In this document: positions 1 through 5,516 of the stretch, piece after piece
How positions within the stretch are numbered: position 1 is the first letter of the stretch
Layout of the letters: each line of letters starts with the position of its first letter
Source of the DNA: an uncultured Dorea sp.
GTDB lineage: Bacteria > Bacillota_A > Clostridia > Lachnospirales > Lachnospiraceae
Reading direction: 5' to 3'
Length of the DNA stretch: 6,860 nucleotides
Assembly: GCA_948468495.1 (NCBI GenBank)
Contig: CAOKJI010000091.1
Coordinates: forward strand, 1 to 6,860
Position numbers and translations under genes: made by a program
Notes under the pieces: model-generated
Databases searched by the model: none
Told to the model about the DNA's origin: nothing
Seen by the model: the letters and a program-made list of their open reading frames with translations, nothing else

Positions 1-87
1 ACTACAATCTTCACCATCGGCGGATGCCTGATTATGGTTATTGCAGCAGGTTTATTCTTCGCAAGCCGCAGAAAAGCATCCAAATAG
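1..87 (+). CDS. C-terminal end of a sortase-anchored surface protein, probably a pilin (5' partial)
   Basis: Frame 1 is open from the window edge to a TAG at 85-87 and gives 28 residues. They form a hydrophobic span (about residues 3-20, rich in I, G, L, A, F) followed by a basic tail, ASRRKASK. That is the standard end of a sortase substrate: the membrane span and positive stop-transfer tail that remain after the LPXTG-type motif. The motif itself would sit just upstream of the window and cannot be seen. Because two class C sortases follow on the same strand, a pilus backbone or ancillary pilin is the most likely identity, but this is inference from context. Any other wall-anchored protein would look the same over this short stretch. 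Confidence 0.75.
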   Translation, partial: TTIFTIGGCLIMVIAAGLFFASRRKASK

Positions 88-110
88 TTAAATCAATATA
101 CCATAAAACA

Positions 111-128
111 ATTCAGCCTTAGCTGAAT
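111..128. other. Short inverted repeat (7-bp stem, 4-nt loop)
   Basis: ATTCAGC (111-117) and GCTGAAT (122-128) are exact reverse complements around the loop CTTA. It starts 24 nt after the stop of the upstream surface protein. No T-run follows on the + strand, so it is a poor intrinsic terminator for that gene. On the - strand it is followed by a weak T-rich stretch (TGTTTTATGG), but no - strand gene is seen here. Its last base is the first base of the Crp/Fnr-like palindrome. Confidence 0.45.
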
Positions 129-143
129 GTGATTACAATCACA
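128..143. promoter_or_regulatory. Perfect Crp/Fnr-family-type operator palindrome
   Basis: The sequence TGTGATTACAATCACA matches TGTGA-N6-TCACA exactly, the classical half-site arrangement recognised by Crp-family regulators and by the Bacillus-type Fnr. Even the six central bases are largely symmetric (TTACAA). It lies in the only sizeable gap before the sortase operon, centred near 135.5, about 164 nt upstream of the first sortase start. The match to the consensus is directly visible. Binding by a Crp/Fnr-family protein of this organism, and activation versus repression, are inferred. A chance palindrome or a hairpin in the mRNA is the alternative. Confidence 0.5.
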
Positions 144-160
144 AATGTACTTATCATAAA

Positions 161-188
161 GCTCCGGGGCTGCATCCTGCCCCGGAGC
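161..188. terminator. GC-rich hairpin between the upstream pilin gene and the sortase operon; possible terminator
   Basis: GCTCCGGGGC (161-170) pairs perfectly with GCCCCGGAGC (179-188), a 10-bp stem of which 9 pairs are G:C, with an 8-nt loop. It starts 73 nt after the stop of the upstream surface gene, a plausible place for a transcript end. However, the + strand sequence that follows (AGCAAAGACAAG) has no T-run, so it does not meet the intrinsic-terminator pattern. It could instead be a transcript-stabilising or processing hairpin, or an attenuator in the leader of the sortase operon. The hairpin is certain; the role is not. Confidence 0.4.
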
Positions 189-192
189 AGCA

Positions 193-224
193 AAGACAAG
201 AACCAAAATCATAGCATATATAAG
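193..224 (+). promoter_or_regulatory. Weak candidate promoter for the sortase/fibre operon
   Basis: AAGACA (193-198) keeps the last four bases of the TTGACA -35 consensus. Overlapping candidate -10 elements lie at 217-222 (TATATA, spacing 18) and 219-224 (TATAAG, spacing 20). A start near 228 would place the TGTGA-N6-TCACA palindrome centre at about -93, which is compatible with the upstream positions used by Crp-type class I activators. The match is weak. Another possible -10, TATAGT at 272-277, has no good -35 and would leave a very short leader. Confidence 0.22.
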
Positions 225-299
225 CGGCACAGCAGGCATGCAGTTCCGGATATATGCCAAATCTAGAGCAATATAGTTACAACAGCAAGGAGAGTTCGG

Positions 300-1220
300 A
301 TGAAAAAACATGCAAGTAAAATTTTCATAGTGATTCTATTTTTAGCCGGATTGTCCTTACTGCTGTATCCATTTGCAGCCAATCAGTGGAATAATTACAG
401 ACAAGAGCAGCTTGTCTCCAATTATGAGCAGGTAGTCGCTGAGAAGGAAGCGGCGGGCACGCTGGATTATGACGCAGAGTGGCAGAAGGCAGAGAATTAT
501 AATCAGGCGCTGCTTCCAAGTATTCTTCCGGATGCTTTTGCAGTGGCGGAGGCTTCCGGCGAGGACGATATCTATATGTCCAGTCTGAATATTGCCGGAG
601 ACGGCATCATGGGGACAGTAGAGATTCCCAAGATTAAGATTACGCTTCCTATTTTCCATGGTACGGATGAGGAAGTCTTAGAGAAGGCGGCGGGACATCT
701 GGAGGGAAGTTCCCTTCCGGTAGGTGGGGAGAATACCCACGCGGTAATTACCGCGCACAGAGGACTGCCAAGCGCCGCGTTATTTACGGATTTGGATAAG
801 ATGGAGAAGGGCGACCATTTCCTACTTCATATTCTGGATGATACGCTTTGCTATGAAGTAGATCAGATAACGACGATTGAGCCGAAGGAGACCGATGCGC
901 TGTCGGTGGAGGACGGAATGGATCTGGTAACGCTGGTTACTTGCACGCCTTACGGAGTGAACAGCCATCGTCTTCTGGTAAGAGGGCACAGAGTACCGTA
1001 TGACCCGCAGGCGCTTGAGGATGAAGGGATTCCGTTAAGTAATATGAGCCTGCATACCAATTACATACTCTGGATTGTAGTAGGACTTTTGGTAACGGGA
1101 ATATTTAGTTTCTTCCTATATAAAAGGGAGAAGAAATTAAGAAAAACTAAGTCAGCGGCAAAAGCGCCGGAAGGAAGCGCCGGGACAACAGACGCCGGGG
1201 AAGAGCAGGAGGAATCGTAG
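300..1220 (+). CDS. srtC: Class C (pilin-polymerising) sortase, first of a tandem pair
   Basis: This is a membrane-bound transpeptidase that cleaves sorting signals and links pilin subunits outside the membrane. The 306 residues show an N-terminal membrane anchor (about 7-26), the sortase core with HGTDE at 120-124, catalytic His153 in TAHRG, catalytic Cys215 in TLVTCTPYG and Arg224 in NSHRLLVRG, then a second membrane span (about 255-274). The C-terminal span and the TCTPYG-x-NSHRLLVRG signature are class C traits. The His-Cys and Cys-Arg distances (62 and 9) match well-studied pneumococcal pilus sortases as I recall them. A lid-like motif DAF is at 78-80, where many class C enzymes have DP plus an aromatic residue. 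A 32-residue charged cytoplasmic tail follows the second span. The start is supported by AAGGAGAG at 287-294, 5 nt before the ATG. It lies 2 nt upstream of its paralogue. Confidence 0.93.
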   Translation: MKKHASKIFIVILFLAGLSLLLYPFAANQWNNYRQEQLVSNYEQVVAEKEAAGTLDYDAEWQKAENYNQALLPSILPDAFAVAEASGEDDIYMSSLNIAGDGIMGTVEIPKIKITLPIFHGTDEEVLEKAAGHLEGSSLPVGGENTHAVITAHRGLPSAALFTDLDKMEKGDHFLLHILDDTLCYEVDQITTIEPKETDALSVEDGMDLVTLVTCTPYGVNSHRLLVRGHRVPYDPQALEDEGIPLSNMSLHTNYILWIVVGLLVTGIFSFFLYKREKKLRKTKSAAKAPEGSAGTTDAGEEQEES

Positions 1221-1222
1221 GT

Positions 1223-2143
1223 ATGAAGCGAAAAATATCCACATTTCTATTCGGGCTGCTGTTCCTTGCAGGATTTGGGATACTTGCGTATCCAACCATA
1301 TCGAACCAGTGGAATACTTACCGCCAGTCAAAGCTTATTTCTAATTATGAATCGGCAGTCAGCGAGATGACGGAGGAGGATTTTGAAGAAGCATGGGCGG
1401 CAGCCAGAAGTTATAACCAGACATTTGAAAAGAATAGTATACGCAGTGATGTATTTGGCCTTGAGGAATCGGACTCGTTGGAGAATACGGAGTATTGGAA
1501 GGTGCTGAATGCGGCGGGGGATGGTATCATGGGATACATTACCATTCCGAAAATCAACATCCGTTTATCCATTTACCATGGTACGAACGAGGATGTGCTC
1601 CAGACCGGGGTCGGCCATCTGAACGGGACGAAGCTTCCGATTGGCGGCGAGAGCAATCACAGTGTTCTATCCGCTCACAGAGGACTGCCGAGTGCGAAGC
1701 TGTTTACCGATATCGACCAGCTTAAGGAGAAGGACCGTTTCTATGTGCACATTCTGAATGAGGACTTGGCTTATGAGGTGGACCGGATTCTTCCTATGGT
1801 GGAGAAAGATGATTATGACGCGCTGGAAGAGGCGTTGAAGATAGAGGAAGGTCAGGATTATGTGACACTATTTACCTGTACGCCTTATGGAGTGAACAGC
1901 CACCGGCTGTTGGTAAGGGGGCATCGGGTTCCCTATGACGGGGAACTGGAATCTACTCCTGTTGCTTCTATGGTACAGGCGATTCAGAATTATTATATGC
2001 TGTATCTGCTTCTCGGACTTGGCGTGACGGCGCTGGTGATTCTTGCAATGCGCCGCATCATGAAAAAGAAAAATAGCAGGCAGCCGGAGGCGGTAGATAC
2101 GCCGGATAAGGCGCCGAAGGAAGCAGAAAACGACCAGACTTAA
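1223..2143 (+). CDS. srtC: Class C (pilin-polymerising) sortase, second of a tandem pair
   Basis: This is a paralogue of the preceding sortase with the same length (306 residues) and the same architecture: N-terminal anchor at about 7-26, catalytic His152 (SAHRG), Cys219 (TLFTCTPYG), Arg228 (NSHRLLVRG) and a second membrane span at about 257-276. The lid-like motif is DVF at 76-78, equivalent to DAF in its neighbour. The segments GDGIMG, LFTDID and RLLVRGHRVPYD are almost shared between the two, pointing to tandem duplication followed by divergence, probably to serve different substrates or anchoring versus polymerisation. An insertion of about five residues lies between His and Cys relative to the first copy (distance 67 versus 62). 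The ribosome site AGGAGG (1207-1212) lies inside the end of the first sortase gene, 10 nt before the ATG, so the two are translationally linked. The charged tail is about 30 residues. Confidence 0.93.
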   Translation: MKRKISTFLFGLLFLAGFGILAYPTISNQWNTYRQSKLISNYESAVSEMTEEDFEEAWAAARSYNQTFEKNSIRSDVFGLEESDSLENTEYWKVLNAAGDGIMGYITIPKINIRLSIYHGTNEDVLQTGVGHLNGTKLPIGGESNHSVLSAHRGLPSAKLFTDIDQLKEKDRFYVHILNEDLAYEVDRILPMVEKDDYDALEEALKIEEGQDYVTLFTCTPYGVNSHRLLVRGHRVPYDGELESTPVASMVQAIQNYYMLYLLLGLGVTALVILAMRRIMKKKNSRQPEAVDTPDKAPKEAENDQT

Positions 2144-2276
2144 CTGAAATGGAAGAGAGCACGAAGACGGAATGTACAAAGAGGAAAGAATAGAGAGCCG
2201 GAAACTGAAGACAGGAAGTCTAAAGTCAGAGCAGAAACCGAAAATCAGGACATAAGAACTGTGAGGAGGGAAAAAG
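2144..2276 (+). other. Purine-rich, T-poor spacer between sortase and pilin genes
   Basis: By hand count these 133 nt hold 13 T and 17 C, so roughly three quarters are purines on the + strand. No hairpin with a T-run and no clear -35/-10 pair is seen. The sortase reading frame stays open past its TAA at 2141-2143 until a TGA at 2408-2410, and would encode a Lys/Arg/Glu-rich stretch; this could be a decayed longer tail, but a T-poor stretch lacks stops by chance. Two mini-ORFs (14 codons at 2149, 25 codons at 2172) have no convincing ribosome site. Confidence 0.5.
2264..2269 (+). promoter_or_regulatory. Ribosome binding site that fixes a TTG start
   Basis: AGGAGG at 2264-2269 sits 7 nt before the TTG at 2277. 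No ATG or GTG stands at a comparable distance, and starting at the TTG yields a complete, well-formed signal peptide, so TTG is taken as the initiator. Confidence 0.75.
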
Positions 2277-3374
2277 TTGAAGATAAGCAGAAAAGGAAAA
2301 ACCGGATGTGCGCTGGTGCTGACAGCGATGGTAACGCTGACCGGTTTGTCTATGGAACAGACATACGCGGCGAAAGGAATCGAGTTGGGCAGAACAGACT
2401 GCAGCATTGAAGTATCAGTGGCAATTGGGAAAAATGGAGATGTTCAGGGAAATGAAGAATACTTGGAGGATTTCAACGCGATGAGTATTCCGGTGAATCT
2501 GTACCGGGTGGCCGATGTGGATGTGACAGGTCAGAAATTTACGCCGGTGAGTCCCTTTACATCTGTGGACTTAAGCGGGATTCATAGTACAACAACTGCA
2601 GGTGACTGGCAGAAAATGGCGGCGGACGCTGCAAAAGAAGAGAATTTAAAGGCGGCAAAGCCGGTACGGCAGGTTACCGCAGCGGGAACGGCCAGATTCA
2701 CGAATCTTACTCCGGGGTTGTATCTAGTAGCACCGGAGGCGGCATATAATCCGGATTATACGGTGTGGTATACATTTACCCCGTATCTGACGGCGCTTCC
2801 GTCCAGCGCATATACCACACAGTATGACGAGGAAGGCAATCCTGTTGGGAATACAGGAAGCAGCGACGACTGGGATTATGATACTGAGATAGGCCTGAAA
2901 CCGGAGGCGGAGCCGCAGTTTGGAAGCCTTAGAATTAATAAGGTTCTGGATAACTTCAACGAGACGCTGGGGAGAACGACCTTCGTATTCCAGATAGAGG
3001 GCAGAGATGCGGATGACAGACTTGTATACAGCGAGGTGGTCAGCACGACTCACGAAAGTCTTGCGACGGAGACCATTGTTCTGGATAACATTCCGGCAGG
3101 GATTACCGTAAGAGTAGAAGAGGTCTATCCGGGAGCCAGCTATGAGATTGTGGGCGATGTATGGCAGGATATTAAAATCTGGTCCGACGCGGCAATCGAA
3201 GAAGCAGAGGGCGAAATGGCAGGTAACGAGGTAATACAGACGCCGGAGGTATCATTCCGGAACAGGTATGACGGCGGAAACCGCAGTGGATATGGCGTTA
3301 CCAACGAATTTACAAATAGTGAAGACGGATGGGTATGGAGTTCCAGTCCGCAGGTGCCGGGGCTTGAAGATTAG
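2277..3374 (+). CDS. Secreted pilin-like protein with CnaB-type domain but no sorting signal
   Basis: The 365-residue product starts with TTG. It has a signal peptide (basic start, hydrophobic core at about 11-24, likely cleavage after TYA at 29-31). Domain 1 (about 38-210) carries LYRVAD at 75-80 and FTNLTPGLYLVAP at 141-153, typical of the N-terminal domain of SpaA-type pilins. Domain 2 (about 216-347) is CnaB-like: LRINKV at 218-223, IPAGITVRVEE at 272-282 and VSFRNRYDGG at 325-334. Lys222, a Glu at 281/282 and Asn329 are the plausible isopeptide-bond trio. The C-terminus ends in SSSPQVPGLED with no LPXTG-type motif, no membrane span and no basic tail, which is unusual for a pilin next to class C sortases. 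No frameshifted remnant of such a tail is seen after the stop, where the next ribosome site starts at once. It could be an ancillary or tip subunit held non-covalently, a released protein, or a protein that lost its anchor. Confidence 0.82.
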   Translation: MKISRKGKTGCALVLTAMVTLTGLSMEQTYAAKGIELGRTDCSIEVSVAIGKNGDVQGNEEYLEDFNAMSIPVNLYRVADVDVTGQKFTPVSPFTSVDLSGIHSTTTAGDWQKMAADAAKEENLKAAKPVRQVTAAGTARFTNLTPGLYLVAPEAAYNPDYTVWYTFTPYLTALPSSAYTTQYDEEGNPVGNTGSSDDWDYDTEIGLKPEAEPQFGSLRINKVLDNFNETLGRTTFVFQIEGRDADDRLVYSEVVSTTHESLATETIVLDNIPAGITVRVEEVYPGASYEIVGDVWQDIKIWSDAAIEEAEGEMAGNEVIQTPEVSFRNRYDGGNRSGYGVTNEFTNSEDGWVWSSSPQVPGLED

Positions 3375-3376
3375 AA

Positions 3377-3381
3377 AGGAG
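3377..3381 (+). promoter_or_regulatory. Ribosome binding site that decides between GTG 3384 and ATG 3393
   Basis: AGGAG (3377-3381) is only 2 nt from an in-frame GTG at 3384 but 11 nt from the ATG at 3393. The first gap is too short for normal initiation, so the ATG is preferred although its spacing is on the long side. The choice changes only three residues at the N-terminus. Confidence 0.6.
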
Positions 3382-3392
3382 CTGTGAGAAAT

Positions 3393-3971
3393 ATGAAGAT
3401 AATACAGAGATATAAGAAGACATTTTTCATGTCTGCTGCAGCTCTCGGGATGCTGGCGGCGCTGACGGTTGAAAGTACGATGGCGTATTTTACAACCTAT
3501 GTGTCTGCCGGGGGCAGTCAGGTAGTGAACTTAGAAGCAAGAACAGAGCTTGACGAGGACGTAAGTGAGATGACGAAGCATATCGTTCTGCGAAATACCT
3601 CGGACAGAGGGGATTGCTTTGTTAGAGTAAGAGTATTTTACGGCGCGGAGATTTCCGTTATTATGACGGACGTAGAAGGGAACGGCGACTGGTATGACGG
3701 AGAAGACGGATACTGGTATTACAGACCTATCCTTCCGGTAGGAGGACGGACGTCTCAACTGGATGCATTTATTGATACCACCGGACTGGTGAAACCGGGA
3801 ACCGATGCGAGTGCAGGAATAGAGTATGTCAAGGATAAATTCAATGTGATTGTTGTGCAGGAGTGTACGCCGGTTCTCTACGATGCAGATGGCAATCCAT
3901 ATGCCGACTGGGATACTGTTTATACAGATTATGAGGAACAGGATGTGCAGGGAGAGGAGGCTGGTAACTGA
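3393..3971 (+). CDS. TasA/CalY-like fibre subunit with SipW-type signal peptide (paralogue 1)
   Basis: The 192-residue product begins MKIIQRYKKT, followed by a hydrophobic stretch (about 11-26) and then ESTMAYFTTY at 27-36. A small-residue/Thr stretch followed by A-Y-F-T/S right after the hydrophobic core is the hallmark of TasA/camelysin-type proteins processed by SipW-like signal peptidases. The mature part is a beta-rich domain with LRNTSDRGDCFVRVRV (66-81) and YYRPILPVGGRT (109-120). Both segments recur in the next gene (VKNSGNIDEYVRVRIY, YYKGILPAGKQT), so the two are paralogues. No sorting signal or C-terminal membrane span is present, and the end is acidic. In known TasA-type systems such subunits polymerise outside the cell by donating an N-terminal strand to the neighbour; that mechanism here is inference. 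It overlaps the next gene by one base (TGATG). The presence of a SipW-like peptidase later in the same operon supports the call. Confidence 0.72.
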   Translation: MKIIQRYKKTFFMSAAALGMLAALTVESTMAYFTTYVSAGGSQVVNLEARTELDEDVSEMTKHIVLRNTSDRGDCFVRVRVFYGAEISVIMTDVEGNGDWYDGEDGYWYYRPILPVGGRTSQLDAFIDTTGLVKPGTDASAGIEYVKDKFNVIVVQECTPVLYDADGNPYADWDTVYTDYEEQDVQGEEAGN

Positions 3972-4729
3972 TGAAGAAGAGAAGAAAAGCCTCCGGAAAC
4001 AGGCGTGTAACGTATGTGCTTCTGGCGCTGGCAATTATGATGCTTCTTGGAAGCGCGGTAGGGAGCACCAGAGCCGCGCTGACGTATTACAGTGAGAATT
4101 ATACGGCGGAGATAACGGTTTCCCAGATTGGCGTAACTCTTCTGGAAAATGATAAGCCGGTCAGCCGCAGGGACTATAATAAGGACGACTGGGAGGAAGA
4201 GACCAACGCGGGGAAAGACGCGGTAAGCGGAGCGCTGCTTCAGGAGATGATACCGGAGGGCGAAGAACTGGTTCTGAATCAGACATATAAAGAAGAGCTG
4301 GCAGTGAAAAACAGCGGGAATATTGACGAGTATGTCCGGGTTCGGATTTACAAATACTGGATGGATAAGAATGGGAAGAAAGAGACGTCCCTGTCTCCGG
4401 ATTTGATTCATCTGAATTTGATTAATACGGATAAATGGATTCAGGGGCAGACTGGTTCTGCAGAGTGTACCGAGTTGTATTATAAGGGAATCCTTCCAGC
4501 GGGTAAGCAAACGGAGCTGTTCGCGGATACCATCCGTATTGACGGAGAGCTTGCTAAATCAGTCGAGATTCATGAAGACAAAGAGACGCATGTAATCACT
4601 ATGATTTATAAATATGACGGCGTAGAGTTCCATGTGGACGTAGAGGTGGACGCAGTGCAGACGCACAACGCGCAGGATGCAATTAAGAGCGCATGGGGCG
4701 TGGATGCATCGGCGCTTGGGATTCTGTAA
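3971..4729 (+). CDS. TasA/CalY-like fibre subunit with SipW-type signal peptide (paralogue 2)
   Basis: The 252-residue product has a strongly basic N-terminus (MKKRRKASGNRR), a hydrophobic core (about 13-30) and GSTRAALTYYSENY at 31-44, again resembling SipW-processed signal peptides, though ALTYY replaces the more usual AYFT/S. The mature domain shares VKNSGNIDEYVRVRIY (112-127) and YYKGILPAGKQT (170-181) with the upstream paralogue. It ends with a conserved-looking segment, VEVDAVQTHNAQDAIKSAWG (224-243), that I associate with this family in clostridia but could not verify. There is no sorting signal. Translation is coupled to the previous gene: the ATG overlaps its TGA, and GGAGAGGAGG (3951-3960) lies 10 nt upstream. 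It is about 60 residues longer than its paralogue, mostly between the signal peptide and the VKNSGN segment and at the C-terminus. A major versus minor subunit division is possible but not shown. Confidence 0.75.
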   Translation: MKKRRKASGNRRVTYVLLALAIMMLLGSAVGSTRAALTYYSENYTAEITVSQIGVTLLENDKPVSRRDYNKDDWEEETNAGKDAVSGALLQEMIPEGEELVLNQTYKEELAVKNSGNIDEYVRVRIYKYWMDKNGKKETSLSPDLIHLNLINTDKWIQGQTGSAECTELYYKGILPAGKQTELFADTIRIDGELAKSVEIHEDKETHVITMIYKYDGVEFHVDVEVDAVQTHNAQDAIKSAWGVDASALGIL

Positions 4730-4744
4730 GGGGGGAATGAGAGA

Positions 4745-5515
4745 ATGAAGAAAAGAATACTGACATTAGCCGTGACACTTACTTTTGTTCTCGCGTTCTC
4801 TGTGACAGCATTTGCAGAGGAAAGACAGGGCGCGGAAGGATGGCAGGTAATCTTTGACGGCAAGAATATGAACAGTAATTTTTCCGCTGCGAATATGGAT
4901 GATGAAATCTATAATATGCAGCCGGGGGATTCCGTGGAGCTGACGATTGCTCTTAAGAGTAATTTTAATGGCAAGACAGACTGGTATATGCGGAATCAGG
5001 TGTTAGAATCTCTGGAGGACGCCGGAAAGGCAGAGGGCGGCGCCTATGATTATCTGCTGACTTATACGGATACCGCGGGTGAGACGACGACTCTTTACTC
5101 CAGCGAATATTTTGGAGGAGAGGGAAGATATAACGGCGTAGGACTTCATGGAGCTACGAAGACGCTGGATGAATTTTTCTATCTGGACAGACTGGGAAAT
5201 GGTGAAGCTGGGACGGTTAAGCTGAAAGTAAGGCTGGACGGAGAGACCCAGGGTAATGACTATCAGAATACGCTGGCGAAACTGCAGATGGATTTTGCTA
5301 CGGAGGTTGCGGAGTCTGACGGAGGCGGCGGAGGCCGCAGACCAGTCAGAACCGGGGATCAGTCGAGGATTCTGCTGTATGTAATCCTGTCGCTTGCGGC
5401 GGGAATGACATTGCTTATCATAGCTATTATGAGACTACGCGGCGAGAGAGAAGAGGCGGCGGTGACAGAAGCAGGGACCAGACGGCAGAGAATGGCAAGA
5501 AGGAGGGAGCGATAA
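4745..5515 (+). CDS. Sortase-anchored fibre-type (TasA-like) surface protein with PVRTGD motif
   Basis: The 256-residue product has a classical signal peptide (MKKR start, core at about 5-21, cleavage after AFA at 22-24), unlike its two neighbours. The mature domain (about 30-190) begins GWQVIFDGKNMNSNF and contains LKSNFNGKTDWYMRN (70-84), LDEFFYLDRLGNGEAG (141-156) and LKVRLDGETQGNDYQNT (160-176). It is a beta-rich fold that resembles TasA-type domains in its N-Q-N and F-A-T-E end pattern, but this is a weaker call. A Gly-rich hinge (GGGGG, 193-197) leads to PVRTGD (200-205), a membrane span at about 209-229 and a 27-residue Arg-rich tail: a complete though non-canonical sorting signal. The start is preceded by AAGGGGGG, an imperfect ribosome site, 8-9 nt upstream. 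It lies 15 nt after the paralogue pair and 1 nt before the MucBP gene. Its likely role is to attach a fibre to the wall or to be a sortase-linked subunit. Confidence 0.72.
   Translation: MKKRILTLAVTLTFVLAFSVTAFAEERQGAEGWQVIFDGKNMNSNFSAANMDDEIYNMQPGDSVELTIALKSNFNGKTDWYMRNQVLESLEDAGKAEGGAYDYLLTYTDTAGETTTLYSSEYFGGEGRYNGVGLHGATKTLDEFFYLDRLGNGEAGTVKLKVRLDGETQGNDYQNTLAKLQMDFATEVAESDGGGGGRRPVRTGDQSRILLYVILSLAAGMTLLIIAIMRLRGEREEAAVTEAGTRRQRMARRRER
5342..5359 (+). other. Coding sequence of a non-canonical sorting motif (PVRTGD)
   Basis: These six codons encode P-V-R-T-G-D, three residues before a membrane span and after a poly-Gly hinge. The motif keeps the T-G cut site and a Pro but has V rather than L-P order (canonical LPXTG). 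Variants of the form [V]-x-T-G-D occur in clostridial surface proteins. Either of the two sortases could act on it. Confidence 0.6.
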
Positions 5516-5516
5516 G

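Noticed and set aside
272..277. TATAGT as the -10 of the sortase operon promoter
   Set aside because: It is a good -10 match, but no -35-like hexamer lies 16-18 nt upstream and the leader would barely contain the ribosome site.
93..311. 72-codon open frame on the - strand in the control region
   Set aside because: It covers the palindrome, hairpins and the ribosome site of the first sortase; its product (Cys-rich then hydrophobic) has no family features and conservation cannot be judged here.
2172..2249. 25-codon + strand mini-ORF in the purine-rich spacer
   Set aside because: There is no clear ribosome site, and a T-poor sequence lacks stop codons by chance; the product is just Lys/Glu-rich.
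1868..2407. 179-codon open frame on the - strand across the end of the second sortase and the spacer
   Set aside because: It runs antisense through a sortase with intact catalytic motifs, is low-complexity Ser/Phe/Leu-rich from the purine-rich + strand, and has no family resemblance.
3384..3392. GTG at 3384 as start of the first TasA-like gene
   Set aside because: It is only 2 nt after the AGGAG ribosome site; the in-frame ATG at 3393 is better spaced.
3929..4510. 193-codon open frame on the - strand opposite the TasA-like genes
   Set aside because: It is a shadow of the well-supported coding genes on the + strand; its translation shows no recognisable domain.
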